From Frankia sp. RB7 (GTDB lineage: Bacteria > Pseudomonadota > Alphaproteobacteria > Rhizobiales > Xanthobacteraceae), in assembly GCA_030403585.1 (NCBI GenBank), contig JAUEPE010000004.1, positions 1 through 64,000 of the forward strand: a stretch of DNA of 64,000 nt. The letters run 5' to 3'. Positions within the stretch are counted from its first letter, which is position 1; the number at the start of each line of letters is the position of its first letter. The notes under the pieces were generated by a model. That model did no database searches and had not been told where the DNA came from. It saw only the letters and a program-made list of their open reading frames with translations. Of the stretch, positions 35,251 to 45,831 are shown one piece after another. The position numbers were made by a program, and so were the translations under genes.

Positions 35251-36218
35251 CACAACGGCGGGTCGATCGCTTCCTCGTATTCCTTCTTGAAGCGCGCGAT
35301 CATCTCGGCGGCGGGCACGATGCCATCAACACTGCCGATGCCCTGGCCCGAGCCCCAGATCTCCTTCCAGGCCTTCGGCTTGGCGCGTTCGCCGGAGGCG
35401 TCGGTGCCGAAGTTCATCTTGGAAGGATCTGAGGTCGGCAGGTTTTCCGGATCCATGCCGGCAGCGAGGATCGAGGGCTTCAGATAATTGCCGTGCACGC
35501 CGGTGAACAGGTTGGAATAGACGATGTCGTCGGCGCTCGCCCCCGCGATCATCTCCTTGTATTTCTCGACCGCGTTGGCCTCCTTGGTCGCGATGAAGGC
35601 CGAGCCGATATAGGCGAAGTCCGCGCCGAGAACGCGCGCGGCGCGGATCGCCTTGCCGTTGCCGATGGCGCCCGACAGCGCGATCGGGCCGTCGAACCAT
35701 TTGCGGGTTTCGGCGACGAAAGCGAGCGGCGAGATCGTGCCGGCATGGCCGCCGGCGCCGGCCGAGACCAGGATCAGGCCGTCGGCGCCCTTCTCGATCG
35801 CCTTGTGGGCGAACTTCTGGTTGATCACGTCGTGGAAGACGATGCCGCCCCAGCCGTGCACGGCCTGGTTCAGCTCCTCGCGCGCGCCGAGCGAGGAGAT
35901 GACCATCGGCACCTTGTACTTGGCGCAGAGCTGCATGTCGTGATCGAGCCGGTTGTTCGACTTGTGCACGATCTGGTTGACCGCGAACGGCGCCGACGGC
36001 TTGTCAGGATGCGCGCGGTCATAGGCCGCGAGCTCTTCGGTGATCCGCGCCAGCCATTCGTCGAGCAGCTCCGGCGGCCGCGCGTTCAGCGACGGGAAAG
36101 AGCCGACCACGCCCGCCTTGCACTGCGCGATCACCAGGTCGGGCACCGAGATGATGAAGAGCGGCGAACCGATCACGGGGATCGACAGGCGTCCCTTGAA
36201 CAGAGCAGGCATGGACAT
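35250..36218 (-). CDS. Nitronate monooxygenase-family flavoprotein (paralogue 2)
   Basis: A 322-residue FMN TIM barrel, clearly related to the gene at 28047: both have VGSFPxxNxRxxxxLDEWL, HKSNxRLxxD or HRSNARLEQD, and GADGLxLxxAGAGG. The C-terminal GSGQGIGSVDGIVPAAEMIARFKKEY is typical. The ATG at 36218 (MSMPALFKGR) has AAGGA upstream; the frame is open to 36293 without support. Translationally coupled to the thioesterase. The annotated NMO activity (oxidising alkyl nitronates) is a family label; the acyl-CoA context suggests a different or additional substrate. Confidence 0.87.
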   Translation of the reverse strand: MSMPALFKGRLSIPVIGSPLFIISVPDLVIAQCKAGVVGSFPSLNARPPELLDEWLARITEELAAYDRAHPDKPSAPFAVNQIVHKSNNRLDHDMQLCAKYKVPMVISSLGAREELNQAVHGWGGIVFHDVINQKFAHKAIEKGADGLILVSAGAGGHAGTISPLAFVAETRKWFDGPIALSGAIGNGKAIRAARVLGADFAYIGSAFIATKEANAVEKYKEMIAGASADDIVYSNLFTGVHGNYLKPSILAAGMDPENLPTSDPSKMNFGTDASGERAKPKAWKEIWGSGQGIGSVDGIVPAAEMIARFKKEYEEAIDPPL

Positions 36219-36373
36219 TGCGGAACGATCCTTTGTTGGCAGACGCATTGAAGGTTGGGAGCCATACCAACAAGGCAATCTTTCCACTGTCAAGTATTGC
36301 GTTTTGGCGCCGTGGTGGATGCCGCTACCGCAATTCCAACGCGCGGAATTCGCTCCTCACGAAACAGGCAGCG

Positions 36374-37774
<1,401 letters not shown>

Positions 37775-37803
37775 GGGCGCTCCTTGCTGCTCGCGCGACG
37801 TCC

Positions 37804-38334
37804 TCAGTTCTGGCACAGCGCGCTGGTGACGACGGTATCGGTGCGGCAATCATCCGGTTTGCGTTGCCTGCCCGGAATGAGAACCTTGGCCGAGCACTTC
37901 TCGGCGGAATCGGTGTTCAGGCTCTTGCCGTCCTTGTAGCCCTTGCCCTGGCAGAGTTGATCGGCAGCGAGCTTGCAGTCGGGCCCGCCGCTTGGCGAGA
38001 CCGGACAGGCCACACGCCCCGACACCATGGTGGACGGCCGCGCCAGGCGCGACAGATCGTTCATGGTCTCGCTCGGGCTTTTGATCGGCGGCAGGATTGA
38101 GGGCAGCTTGTCGAACAGCTTGCCCATTTCATTGATCAGCCCGGAGTTTTCCTCGCGCGTCGAGGGAGCGGGCGTCGAGGGCGGCGGCGCGGCCTGCGGC
38201 CCCTGCTCCTGCAAGCCAAGCGACGGCGGCGCCGATTGCGCCCACCCCGTCCCGCCGGCACCGGGCAGGAGCAACAGCACCGCTGAGATCAGCGTCCCGA
38301 GTCGCACTGCCGGATTTCCGGATCGAACCATCAT
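37804..38334 (-). CDS. Secreted cysteine-containing hypothetical protein
   Basis: A 176-residue protein with a signal peptide (to about residue 32, GTGWAQS). A Pro-rich linker follows, a helical part (GLINEMGKLFDKLPSILPPIKSP), and a C-terminal domain with six cysteines (VACPVSPSGGPDCKLAADQLC, EKCSAKVLIPG, DDCRTD, ALCQN). Three disulfides are likely in the periplasm. The stop lies 29 bases before the aspA start, so the two may share a transcript, though a functional link is not evident. I do not recognise the family. Confidence 0.75.
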   Translation of the reverse strand: MMVRSGNPAVRLGTLISAVLLLLPGAGGTGWAQSAPPSLGLQEQGPQAAPPPSTPAPSTREENSGLINEMGKLFDKLPSILPPIKSPSETMNDLSRLARPSTMVSGRVACPVSPSGGPDCKLAADQLCQGKGYKDGKSLNTDSAEKCSAKVLIPGRQRKPDDCRTDTVVTSALCQN

Positions 38335-38382
38335 AATCGCAACCGTAGCCGAAGCCGGCGCGGCGGCAAAGCCGCTGCAGCC

Positions 38383-38964
38383 CTAGATCAACTTGATTGC
38401 AACGACGAAGCCGAGCACCAGCACCGCGGCGCCGATCGCGACCCACAGGCCGAGATGCTCCTCGAGCTTGCGCCGGATCCAGTCGCCATAGCGGTTGAGC
38501 AGGACCGCCACGATGAAGAAGCGCCCGCCGCGCGCGACGATCGAGCACAGGATGAAGAGAACGAGATTGTAGCCGGCAAAGCCCGAGGTGATGGTGACGA
38601 GCTTGTAGGGGATCGGCGTCAGGCCCTTGAGCAGGATGATGACGGCGCCCCACTCCGCATAGGACGCGCGGAAGGCATCGACCTTGTCGCCGAGGCCGTA
38701 GACCTGGATCAGCCAGTGGCCGACCGAGTCGAACAGCAGCGCACCGATGGCGTAGCCGAGCAGACCGCCGATCACCGAGGTGACCGTGCAGATCGCGGCG
38801 TAGAGCCAGGCGCGCTGCGGGCGCGCCAGCGACATCGGGATCAGCATCACGTCCGGGGGAATGGGAAAGAAGGAGCTTTCGGCGAAAGCCACGGCCCCCA
38901 TGATCCAGAGCGCGTAAGGCTTATGGGCGGCGTCGATGCACCAGTCGTAGATACGTTTCAGCAT
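38383..38964 (-). CDS. YqaA/DedA-type (VTT domain) membrane protein
   Basis: A 193-residue inner-membrane protein with the VTT/SNARE-associated pattern: AFAESSFFPIPPDVMLIPMSLARP at the N-terminus (E and Pro residues of the re-entrant loop), a GGLLGYAIGALLFDSVG helix, and the second re-entrant loop KGLTPIPYKLVTITSGFAG. DedA-superfamily proteins act as lipid scramblases or flippases, for example for undecaprenyl phosphate or phospholipids. The ATG at 38964 (MLKRIYDW) is favoured; the frame opens at 38985. It stands alone between the secreted hypothetical and hisE. Confidence 0.85.
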   Translation of the reverse strand: MLKRIYDWCIDAAHKPYALWIMGAVAFAESSFFPIPPDVMLIPMSLARPQRAWLYAAICTVTSVIGGLLGYAIGALLFDSVGHWLIQVYGLGDKVDAFRASYAEWGAVIILLKGLTPIPYKLVTITSGFAGYNLVLFILCSIVARGGRFFIVAVLLNRYGDWIRRKLEEHLGLWVAIGAAVLVLGFVVAIKLI

Positions 38965-39021
38965 GGCGCCGCGATCAAGCACCATGGCACGGATTTGTCC
39001 ATCGTGAGTTTTGTGACGATT

Positions 39022-39426
39022 TTAGTGGCGCTTGCGCGCCACACGGCCCTCGAGCGCGACAATTGGCCGCCTGGCGGCAACACGCGGTGACGCGACTTTG
39101 GGCAGCTTCATCGGCGACTTCGGCAGCTTTTCAGCAATGCCCAACATGTCCTCACGGCGCGACATTTCACGCCAGACGTCTTCGGGGCGCACGCCGGCGG
39201 AAGCCCACAGCACGGTGAGATTATAGAGCAGATCGGCGCTTTCCCGGACCACGGCCTCGGTGTCGCCGTTGACCGCATCGATCACGACCTCGATCGCCTC
39301 TTCGGCCAGCTTCTTCGCCATTTTGGACGGCCCACGCTGAAACAGCCGGGCAGTACGCGATGTTGCCGGATCAAGATCTCTGGCCGCGAGCACAGCCAGA
39401 TATAGCCGCTCAAGCGAATCACTCAT
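39022..39426 (-). CDS. hisE: Phosphoribosyl-ATP diphosphatase (HisE-like)
   Basis: A 134-residue protein of the all-alpha NTP-PPase superfamily. The HisE core is visible: FQRGPSKMAKKLAEEAIEVVIDAV with the Glu-x-x-Glu metal motif, and ESADLLYNLTVLWASAGV with the second acidic pair. HisE removes pyrophosphate from phosphoribosyl-ATP in histidine synthesis. It is not next to other his genes here. It also has an unusual Lys/Arg/Pro-rich C-terminal tail of about 35 residues (from KLPKSPMKLPK to RVARKRH), absent from typical HisE. It may be a second copy or a house-cleaning relative. Confidence 0.75.
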   Translation of the reverse strand: MSDSLERLYLAVLAARDLDPATSRTARLFQRGPSKMAKKLAEEAIEVVIDAVNGDTEAVVRESADLLYNLTVLWASAGVRPEDVWREMSRREDMLGIAEKLPKSPMKLPKVASPRVAARRPIVALEGRVARKRH

Positions 39427-39484
39427 GTACGCAAAACTACTCTAAACAAATGGTCGACGCGTTAACGCTTGACAATAAAAGGCA

Positions 39485-39515
39485 AAAGGCCGGCGCGACA
39501 AGCGCGCCGGCCTTT
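39485..39515 (-). terminator. Rho-independent terminator of the gene at 39529
   Basis: A perfect 13-bp stem: AAAGGCCGGCGCG (39485-39497) and CGCGCCGGCCTTT (39503-39515), with a five-base loop. On the minus strand it is followed by T-rich sequence (TTTTGCCTTTTATTG). It sits 13 bases beyond the stop of the secreted Gly/Tyr-rich gene. Confidence 0.9.
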
Positions 39516-39528
39516 CGTGGTCAACGAC

Positions 39529-39909
39529 TTACCAACAACCCGCGCCGCCTCGGCTGCAGGAGGCAAAGGGGTCGCGACCGACATTGCCATTGCCCGGGTA
39601 TTCGCGGCTGTTGCTGTGGTAATAGCTCGGGCCGCCGTAGTAGACCGGGCCCTCATCGTAATAGGCCGGACCGCCGCCGTAATAGGCCGGGGGGGCATCA
39701 TAGGCGTAGGCATCGCGGGTTGCTGCGATCGCAAGGCCGGTGCCGATGGCGCCGGCAATCGCTGCGCCGGCGAAGGCCGCGCCGCCGCCACCATGCCAGT
39801 GGCGGCCGCCTGCGAACGATGCGGTCGGGGCCACGGTGGTCAGCGCCAGCACCGCGGCGGTGGCGAGAACGGCCTTGCGGCCGGCAAATTTCGAAAATCG
39901 GTCAAACAT
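39529..39909 (-). CDS. Secreted Gly/Tyr-rich hypothetical protein
   Basis: A 126-residue protein with a signal peptide (to about ASFAG, residue 34), a His/Gly patch (GGRHWHGGGGAAFAG), a hydrophobic segment (GAAIAGAIGTGLAIAA) and a Tyr/Gly-rich tail (PPAYYGGGPAYYDEGP, VYYGGPSYYHSN), ending in two cysteines. A GGAGGG site lies before the ATG at 39909. The composition is typical of small exported proteins in Bradyrhizobium that carry a short membrane-like glycine-zipper segment. Function is unknown. Confidence 0.78.
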   Translation of the reverse strand: MFDRFSKFAGRKAVLATAAVLALTTVAPTASFAGGRHWHGGGGAAFAGAAIAGAIGTGLAIAATRDAYAYDAPPAYYGGGPAYYDEGPVYYGGPSYYHSNSREYPGNGNVGRDPFASCSRGGAGCW

Positions 39910-40273
39910 CGCTTGGACCCTCCTTGGGACCTTCAATGGTGCCTCGAGACAGGCTCATGTCTTTCAAACACCCGCAGCCCATGTTGGGTTCCCCAACCCC
40001 AACAGAAGATGAATGGGGCTGCGTGATCGTGACGCAACTACCGCTCATCTGCTGTTCATGTTGGGGCTTTGTCTGCGAGGCTGGGCCCGGCATTTTCAAA
40101 TGACGATCGTGCAGGGCGAGACGAATTCGATTTCGGTAAATCCGCTTTGCGCCTCGCGGACAGACGGCCATCAACTGAAGATAACCAAAAGCTTCCGCTG
40201 TATCTCGCCAGCCATCCCTGCTTAAATTGTCACCCCGCCGTCTCCATCGGCTGCTTGGGTAAGTGCCTACTTC
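39910..40273. other. Intergenic region, no gene seen
   Basis: These 364 bases separate the divergent secreted-protein and ndvA genes and must hold their promoters. I see only weak partial inverted repeats, the best being CAGAAGATGA (40003-40012) with the nearly matching TCATCTGCTG (40045-40054). No open frame with a ribosome site and plausible codon use, no tRNA and no clear promoter boxes. Confidence 0.35.
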
Positions 40274-42082
40274 ATGTCCATCCTCCGCCTCTACACCCGC
40301 GTTCTCGAGTTGCTCGGCAAGGAGGCGCGCCTTGGCTGGCTGCTGGCGTTCGCCAATCTTCTGCTCGCGGCCTCGCAGTTCGCCGAACCGGTGCTGTTCG
40401 GCCGGATCGTCGACGTGCTCTCCGGCAAGACGGTCGCAGGCTCCGGTTCGGCCTGGCCATTCCTGATGGCCTGGGTCGCGTTCGGATTGTTCGCCATCGG
40501 CTGCAGCGCGCTGGTGGCGTTGCAGGCCGACCGGCTCTCCCACCGCCAGCGCCAGGCGGTGCTGACCGGCTATTTCGAGCACATCCTGCAACTGCCGCTG
40601 ACCTTCCATTCCGGCACCCATTCGGGCCGGCTGATGAAGGTGATGCTCAACGGCACGGACGCGCTGTGGCGGCTCTGGCTCGGCTTCTTCCGCGAGCACT
40701 TTGCGGCGATCCTGTCGGTAGTGGTGCTGCTGCCGCTGTCGTTGTACCTGAACTGGCGGCTCGCGATCCTGCTGTTCGTGCTCTGCGTCGTCTTCACCGC
40801 GCTGACGACCTTCGTCGTGCGCAGGACCTTCGGCATGCAGATGGCGGTCGAGGAGCAATACAGCGAACTCTCCGCGCGAGCCTCCGACGCGCTCGGCAAC
40901 GTCGCGCTGGTGCAGAGCTTTGTGCGCGTCGAATCCGAGGTGCAGGGTCTGCGCTCCATCGCCGACCAGCTGCTCGCGGCGCAAATGCCGGTGCTGTCGT
41001 GGTGGGCGCTCGTCACCGTGATCACGCGCGCCTCCACCACCATCACCGTGCTCGCGATCTTCACCCTCGGCATCGCGCTGCACGACCAGGGCCTGACCTC
41101 GGTCGGCGAGATCGTGATGTTCGTGAGCTTCGCCACGCTGCTGATCCAGAAGCTCGAGCAGGTCGTGAGCTTCATCAACAACGTGTTCATGGAAGCCCCG
41201 CGCCTGCGCGAATTCTTCAACGTGCTCGATGCCGTGCCCGCGGTGCATGACCGGCCAGATGCGATCGATGCCGGCCGGCTCTCCGGCCTCGTCGAGTTCA
41301 ACGACGTCACCTTCTCCTATGACGGCAAGCGGCCGGCGATCGAGGACCTCTCCTTTACCGCGCTGCCCGGCCAGACCATCGCGCTGGTCGGCCCGACCGG
41401 CGCCGGCAAGTCGACCGCGATCGCGCTCTTGCATCGCGCCTTCGATCCGCAATCCGGTTTCATCAGGATCGACGGCATGGACGTTCGCGGCGTCACGCTG
41501 ACATCGCTGCGGCGAAACATCGGCGTCGTGTTCCAGGAAGCGCTGCTGTTCAACCGCTCGATCGCGGAGAATTTGCGCGTCGGCAAGCCGGATGCGACCG
41601 AAGCCGAGATGCGCAAGGCGGCCGAGCGCGCGCAGGCGCTCGAATTCATCGAGCGCAGCGGCGGCTTCGAGACCAATGCCGGCGAGCGCGGCCGCATGCT
41701 CTCAGGCGGCGAGCGGCAGCGGCTGTCGATCGCGCGCGCTCTGTTGAAGAACCCGCCAATCCTGATCCTGGACGAGGCGACCAGCGCGCTCGATGCCATC
41801 ACCGAGGCCAAGGTGAACGCCGCTCTCGATGAAGTGATGAAGGGCCGCACCACCTTCGTGATCGCCCACCGCCTCTCCACCATCCGCAATGCGACACGGA
41901 TCCTGGTGTTCGAGAACGGACGGGTGATCGAAAGCGGAACTTTCGATGAACTCGTGGCCAAAGGCGGCCATTTTGCCGAACTCGCCAAGGCCCAGTTCAT
42001 GGTGCAGGAACGGGCGCAGCCGAATGCGCTGGCCAGCGCCGGCGCGGCTGAGGCTATCGCGACAGCCGTCAAGTCCTCGTAG
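40274..42082 (+). CDS. ndvA: Cyclic beta-glucan ABC exporter (NdvA/ChvA type)
   Basis: A 602-residue half-transporter with a six-helix membrane domain (~20-320) and a C-terminal ATPase. Motifs: Walker [10 protein letters not shown] (about 374), Q-loop VFQEALLFN, signature [10 protein letters not shown] (about 476), Walker [14 protein letters not shown]-loop IAHRLST. The N-terminus ([12 protein letters not shown]...[22 protein letters not shown], in parts) matches the NdvA group, which exports cyclic beta-glucans to the periplasm for osmotic adaptation and, in rhizobia, nodule invasion. No glucan synthase gene is in the window. ATG at 40274; 364 bases upstream are gene-free. A general multidrug or lipid exporter is the alternative. 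Confidence 0.8.
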   Translation: MSILRLYTRVLELLGKEARLGWLLAFANLLLAASQFAEPVLFGRIVDVLSGKTVAGSGSAWPFLMAWVAFGLFAIGCSALVALQADRLSHRQRQAVLTGYFEHILQLPLTFHSGTHSGRLMKVMLNGTDALWRLWLGFFREHFAAILSVVVLLPLSLYLNWRLAILLFVLCVVFTALTTFVVRRTFGMQMAVEEQYSELSARASDALGNVALVQSFVRVESEVQGLRSIADQLLAAQMPVLSWWALVTVITRASTTITVLAIFTLGIALHDQGLTSVGEIVMFVSFATLLIQKLEQVVSFINNVFMEAPRLREFFNVLDAVPAVHDRPDAIDAGRLSGLVEFNDVTFSYDGKRPAIEDLSFTALPGQTIALVGPTGAGKSTAIALLHRAFDPQSGFIRIDGMDVRGVTLTSLRRNIGVVFQEALLFNRSIAENLRVGKPDATEAEMRKAAERAQALEFIERSGGFETNAGERGRMLSGGERQRLSIARALLKNPPILILDEATSALDAITEAKVNAALDEVMKGRTTFVIAHRLSTIRNATRILVFENGRVIESGTFDELVAKGGHFAELAKAQFMVQERAQPNALASAGAAEAIATAVKSS

Positions 42083-42257
42083 CACCGTCGAAATTCGGCC
42101 TATTTCATTGCGGAATACCCGGCTGAAGCCCCTATTCTCGGCGCAAGAGCCGGTATAGGTTCGCGCTGCCGCGAGCGGCGGCGCTGGATTTCAGAACCGA
42201 ACAGAGATCACGAGATCCGACCGGAACCGGCGGATTTCCAAGGACCGGAATCGGATA

Positions 42258-43733
42258 GTGCACGCCTTTCGCCCGCTGCTTCGCAAGCCCCTGTTCAACC
42301 TGTTCGCTGCGGCTCTCGCCGTCGCTGCGCTGCTCGCACCGCGCATCGCAAACGCAGAAGCGCTGCTTCTGATCGAAGCCGACAGCGGCAAGGTGCTGCA
42401 GGCCGACAACGCGACGATCCCCTGGTATCCGGCCTCCGTCACCAAGATCATGACCGCCTACGTGACGCTGAAGGCGGTGAAGGACGGCAAGATCACGCTC
42501 GACTCGATGCTGACGGTGTCGCCGACGGCGGCCTCGCAATCGCCCTCGAAGATGGGCCTCCGTGCGGGAACACAGCTCACTGTCGACAACGCGCTGAAGA
42601 TGATGATGGTCAAGTCGGCGAACGACATGGCCGTGGTGCTGGCCGAAGGCATCGGCGGCTCGATCGACGGCTTCTCCGTGATGATGAACGACACCGCGAA
42701 GAAGCTCGGCATGACGCAGACGAACTACGTCAATCCGAACGGCCTGCCTGCGGACGGACACGTCACCTCGGCGCGCGACCTCGCCATTCTCGCGCGCTCG
42801 TTCCTGCGCGACCTGCCGGAATACGAGTACTACGTGCACATCCCGGCGATCCGCTTCGGCAAGCGCGTTACAGGCAATTTCAACAAGCTGATCGGCCGCT
42901 ATCCCGGCGCCGACGGTTTCAAGACCGGCTTCATCTGCGCCTCCGGCTATAACCTCGTGGCCTCAGCCACGCGCAACGGCCGCCGCCTGATCGCGGTGGT
43001 GCTCGGCGCCAATTCCGGCACCGCGCGCGCAGTGAAGGCGGCGCAGCTGCTGGAGCGCGGCTTCAGCCAGGACAATCTGTCGTGGCTGCGCCCCTCGCTC
43101 GGCACCGTCGAGAACCTCGTGCCGGTCGACGCCTCGCCGCCGAACCTGCGCGAGGAGATGTGCGGCGGTCACCGCAAACGGCCGGCCAGCGACGACGATG
43201 ATGCGTTGATCGCGACCAACAGCGGCGGCACGAGCGGTTCTGCCACCGGCGGCGCCGCCCAGGTGACGTTCTTCACCGCAGGCCTCCAGCCCCCGCTGAT
43301 GAAGGCGTCCGAGCTGATGGCCTCGGCGCCGGCGGCCGCGGAGCCCGTGGTGGTCTATACCGGCCCGACCCGCACCGGTGCGGCCCTGGTCGCGGCGGTC
43401 GCCGCCGACACCGACCAGCAGACCCCGCCGAAGGCGCGTGGCAAGAAGTCGCGCGTCGCCAAGAAGCCCGACGCCGCCAGCGACGCCAAGACGACCGCGG
43501 CGAAACCAGCGGCCGCCAAGCCTGACGCGACGGCCAAGACTGACGCCAAGAGCGATGCAAAGACCGCGGCCAAGCCAGCGGCGAGCAAGCATGCCGCGGC
43601 CAAGCCTGATGCTGCGGCCAAACCCACTGCGGACAAGCCGGCGGCCAGCGGCGATCAGGCTGCAAAGCCTGCCAAGCCCAGCGCGGCAACCAAGCCGGCC
43701 ACCAAGCCGAAGCCCACGCCCAACAACAGCTAG
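42258..43733 (+). CDS. D-alanyl-D-alanine carboxypeptidase (S11 family) with basic Ala/Lys/Pro tail
   Basis: A 491-residue periplasmic enzyme with a signal peptide (to about residue 35, IANAEA). The three penicillin-binding motifs are intact: S60-V-T-K63 (PASVTKIMT), S120-A-N122 and K222-T-G (DGFKTGFICASGYN). It trims the terminal D-Ala of peptidoglycan stem peptides. The start is a GTG at 42258. The catalytic domain ends near residue 290. After residue ~380 comes a ~110-residue tail made of Lys/Ala/Pro/Asp-rich units (KPAAAKPDA, KPAASKHAAAKPDAAAKP), which looks histone-H1-like and may bind wall polymers. It is longer than the usual ~390-residue family members because of this tail. Confidence 0.9.
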   Translation: MHAFRPLLRKPLFNLFAAALAVAALLAPRIANAEALLLIEADSGKVLQADNATIPWYPASVTKIMTAYVTLKAVKDGKITLDSMLTVSPTAASQSPSKMGLRAGTQLTVDNALKMMMVKSANDMAVVLAEGIGGSIDGFSVMMNDTAKKLGMTQTNYVNPNGLPADGHVTSARDLAILARSFLRDLPEYEYYVHIPAIRFGKRVTGNFNKLIGRYPGADGFKTGFICASGYNLVASATRNGRRLIAVVLGANSGTARAVKAAQLLERGFSQDNLSWLRPSLGTVENLVPVDASPPNLREEMCGGHRKRPASDDDDALIATNSGGTSGSATGGAAQVTFFTAGLQPPLMKASELMASAPAAAEPVVVYTGPTRTGAALVAAVAADTDQQTPPKARGKKSRVAKKPDAASDAKTTAAKPAAAKPDATAKTDAKSDAKTAAKPAASKHAAAKPDAAAKPTADKPAASGDQAAKPAKPSAATKPATKPKPTPNNS

Positions 43734-43930
43734 GTTAACGCTCCAGTCCCGTTGAGGCGCGGGTCGCACTTCGCACCTGCGGGAGCGATTTGCGACGATT
43801 CCAGTAGCCAACTCCCCGGCCTTTGCCCTAAGCCTCGACCGCTTGCCAGCAGTTGCGGCAGGCTCGATACTGCCGGCAATGAGGCAAGCCCGAGACACAA
43901 CGGGCTCTGGTGTAAGAGAGGGGAGTTTCC

Positions 43931-45616
43931 ATGGAGCGCATCTGGCTCAAGCAATATCCGCCCGGCGTGCCCGCTGATATCGAGCCGACGCAATACGCAT
44001 CGCTGGTCGACCTCCTCGAGGAGAGCTTTGCGAAGTTCGCCGATCGCAAGGCGTTCATCTGCATGGACAAGGCGATCAGCTATCGCGACCTCGACCAGAT
44101 GTCGCTGGCGCTCGCTGCTTACCTGCAGGGACGTGGTCTGCAGCGCGGCGCGCGCGTCGCCATCATGATGCCGAACGTGCTGCAATATCCGGTCGCCACC
44201 GCCGCGGTGCTGCGCGCCGGCTTTGCGGTGGTCAACGTCAACCCGCTCTACACCCCGCGCGAGCTCGAGCATCAGCTCAAGGATTCCGGCGCCGAAGCCG
44301 TCATCGTGCTGGAGAACTTTGCCCATACCGTCGAGCAGGTGATCGCGAAGACGCAGGTCAAGCACGTCATCGTCGCCAGTATGGGCGATCTGCTCGGCTT
44401 CAAGGGCGTGATCGTCAACCTCGTCGTCCGCCGCGTCAAGAAAATGGTGCCGGCCTGGTCGCTGCCGGGCGCGGTCTCGTTCAACGACGCGATCTCGGCC
44501 GGCCGAGGTGCAACCTTCAACAAGCCGAAGCTGTCGCCCGGCGACGTCGCCTTCCTGCAATATACCGGCGGCACCACCGGCGTCTCCAAGGGCGCCACGC
44601 TGCTCCATCGCAACATCGTCGCCAACGTGCTGCAGAACGACGCCTGGCTGCAGCCGGCGATGGCTGCGCCGCCGCATGTCGATCAGCTCATGATCGTCTG
44701 CGCGCTGCCGCTCTATCACATCTTCGCGCTGACGGCCTGCTACCTGCTCGCGGTGCGCGCCGGCGGCTGCAATCTCCTGATCCCCAACCCGCGCGACATT
44801 GCGGGCTTCATCAAGGAGCTGGCAAAATACCAGGTCAACAGCTTCCCGGCGGTGAACACGCTCTACAACGGCTTGATGCACCATCCCGACTTCAAGAAAC
44901 TCGACTTCTCCAAGCTGAAGATTTCGAATGGCGGCGGCATGGCCGTGCAACGCCCAGTCGCCGAGCAATGGAAGGCGATCACGGGCTGCTCGATCGCGGA
45001 AGGCTACGGCTTGTCGGAGACTGCGCCGACGCTGACTTGCAATACCGCCACCAATGCCGAGTTCAATGGCACCATCGGCATCCCCGTGCCGTCGACTTTC
45101 ATCTCGATCCGTGACGATGACGGCAACGAAGTGCCGCTCGGGCAGCCCGGCGAGATCTGCGCCAAGGGCCCGCAGGTGATGTCGGGCTACTGGAACAGGC
45201 CGGAGGAGACGGCGAAGGTGATGACGGCCGACGGCTATTTCCGCACCGGCGACATCGGCGTGATGGACGAGAAGGGCTACACCAAGATCGTGGACCGCAA
45301 GAAGGACATGATCCTGGTCTCCGGCTTCAACGTCTACCCGAACGAGATCGAGGAAGTGATCGCGAGCCATCCGGGCGTGCTCGAATGCGCCGTGATCGGC
45401 GTGCCCGACAGCGGATCCGGCGAAGCGGTGAAGGCCTTCGTGGTCAAGAAGGACCCGAACCTCACGCCGGAGGACGTCATCAAGTTCTGCCGCGAGCAGC
45501 TCACCGGCTACAAAGTGCCCAAGCAGATCGAATTCCGTGCCGATCTGCCCAAGACCAATGTCGGCAAGATCCTGCGCCGCGAACTGCGCGACGAGAAGAA
45601 GGCTCAGGCGGCGTAA
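43931..45616 (+). CDS. fadD: Long-chain fatty acid-CoA ligase
   Basis: A 561-residue ANL-superfamily enzyme matching FadD. It has the N-terminal MERIWLKQYPPGVPADI, P-loop YTGGTTGVSKG (about residue 211), the VNTLYNGLMHHPDF and IAEGYGLSETAPTLTCN segments of FadD, then DGYFRTGDIGVMDEKGY, the hinge DRKKDMILVSGFNVYPNEIE, and the catalytic Lys in TNVGKILRRELRDE. It activates long-chain fatty acids for beta-oxidation or lipid recycling at the inner face of the membrane. A GAGAGGGGAG site precedes the ATG at 43931. It is followed by a dispersed palindromic repeat and then the peroxiredoxin gene. Confidence 0.93.
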   Translation: MERIWLKQYPPGVPADIEPTQYASLVDLLEESFAKFADRKAFICMDKAISYRDLDQMSLALAAYLQGRGLQRGARVAIMMPNVLQYPVATAAVLRAGFAVVNVNPLYTPRELEHQLKDSGAEAVIVLENFAHTVEQVIAKTQVKHVIVASMGDLLGFKGVIVNLVVRRVKKMVPAWSLPGAVSFNDAISAGRGATFNKPKLSPGDVAFLQYTGGTTGVSKGATLLHRNIVANVLQNDAWLQPAMAAPPHVDQLMIVCALPLYHIFALTACYLLAVRAGGCNLLIPNPRDIAGFIKELAKYQVNSFPAVNTLYNGLMHHPDFKKLDFSKLKISNGGGMAVQRPVAEQWKAITGCSIAEGYGLSETAPTLTCNTATNAEFNGTIGIPVPSTFISIRDDDGNEVPLGQPGEICAKGPQVMSGYWNRPEETAKVMTADGYFRTGDIGVMDEKGYTKIVDRKKDMILVSGFNVYPNEIEEVIASHPGVLECAVIGVPDSGSGEAVKAFVVKKDPNLTPEDVIKFCREQLTGYKVPKQIEFRADLPKTNVGKILRRELRDEKKAQAA

Positions 45617-45632
45617 GGCTGCCTCGCTCCGC

Positions 45633-45728
45633 CGTCATTGCGAGGAGCTCTTGCGACGAAGCAATCCAGAGTGCCCCCGCGGCGACATCTCTGGATTGCT
45701 TCGCTTCGCTGCTTTGCTCGCAATGACG
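45633..45728. repeat. Dispersed palindromic repeat, family B
   Basis: CGTCATTGCGAGGAGC... at the left and its near complement ...GCTCGCAATGACG at the right, with inner arms AAGCAATCCAGAG and CTCTGGATTGCTT separated by about 15 bases. The whole folds as a long imperfect hairpin. It lies between fadD and the peroxiredoxin gene and may end fadD transcripts. It is distinct in sequence from the four A-family copies. Confidence 0.75.
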
Positions 45729-45831
45729 AAAAAATTGGCAACCCGTTCTCATCACAGCGCGGTGAAGCGGTTTCCCTCGGCCGCTAAAATGCTCTAGAAC
45801 AGCCCCGGCCCCTTTCCATGGAGAAACGACG

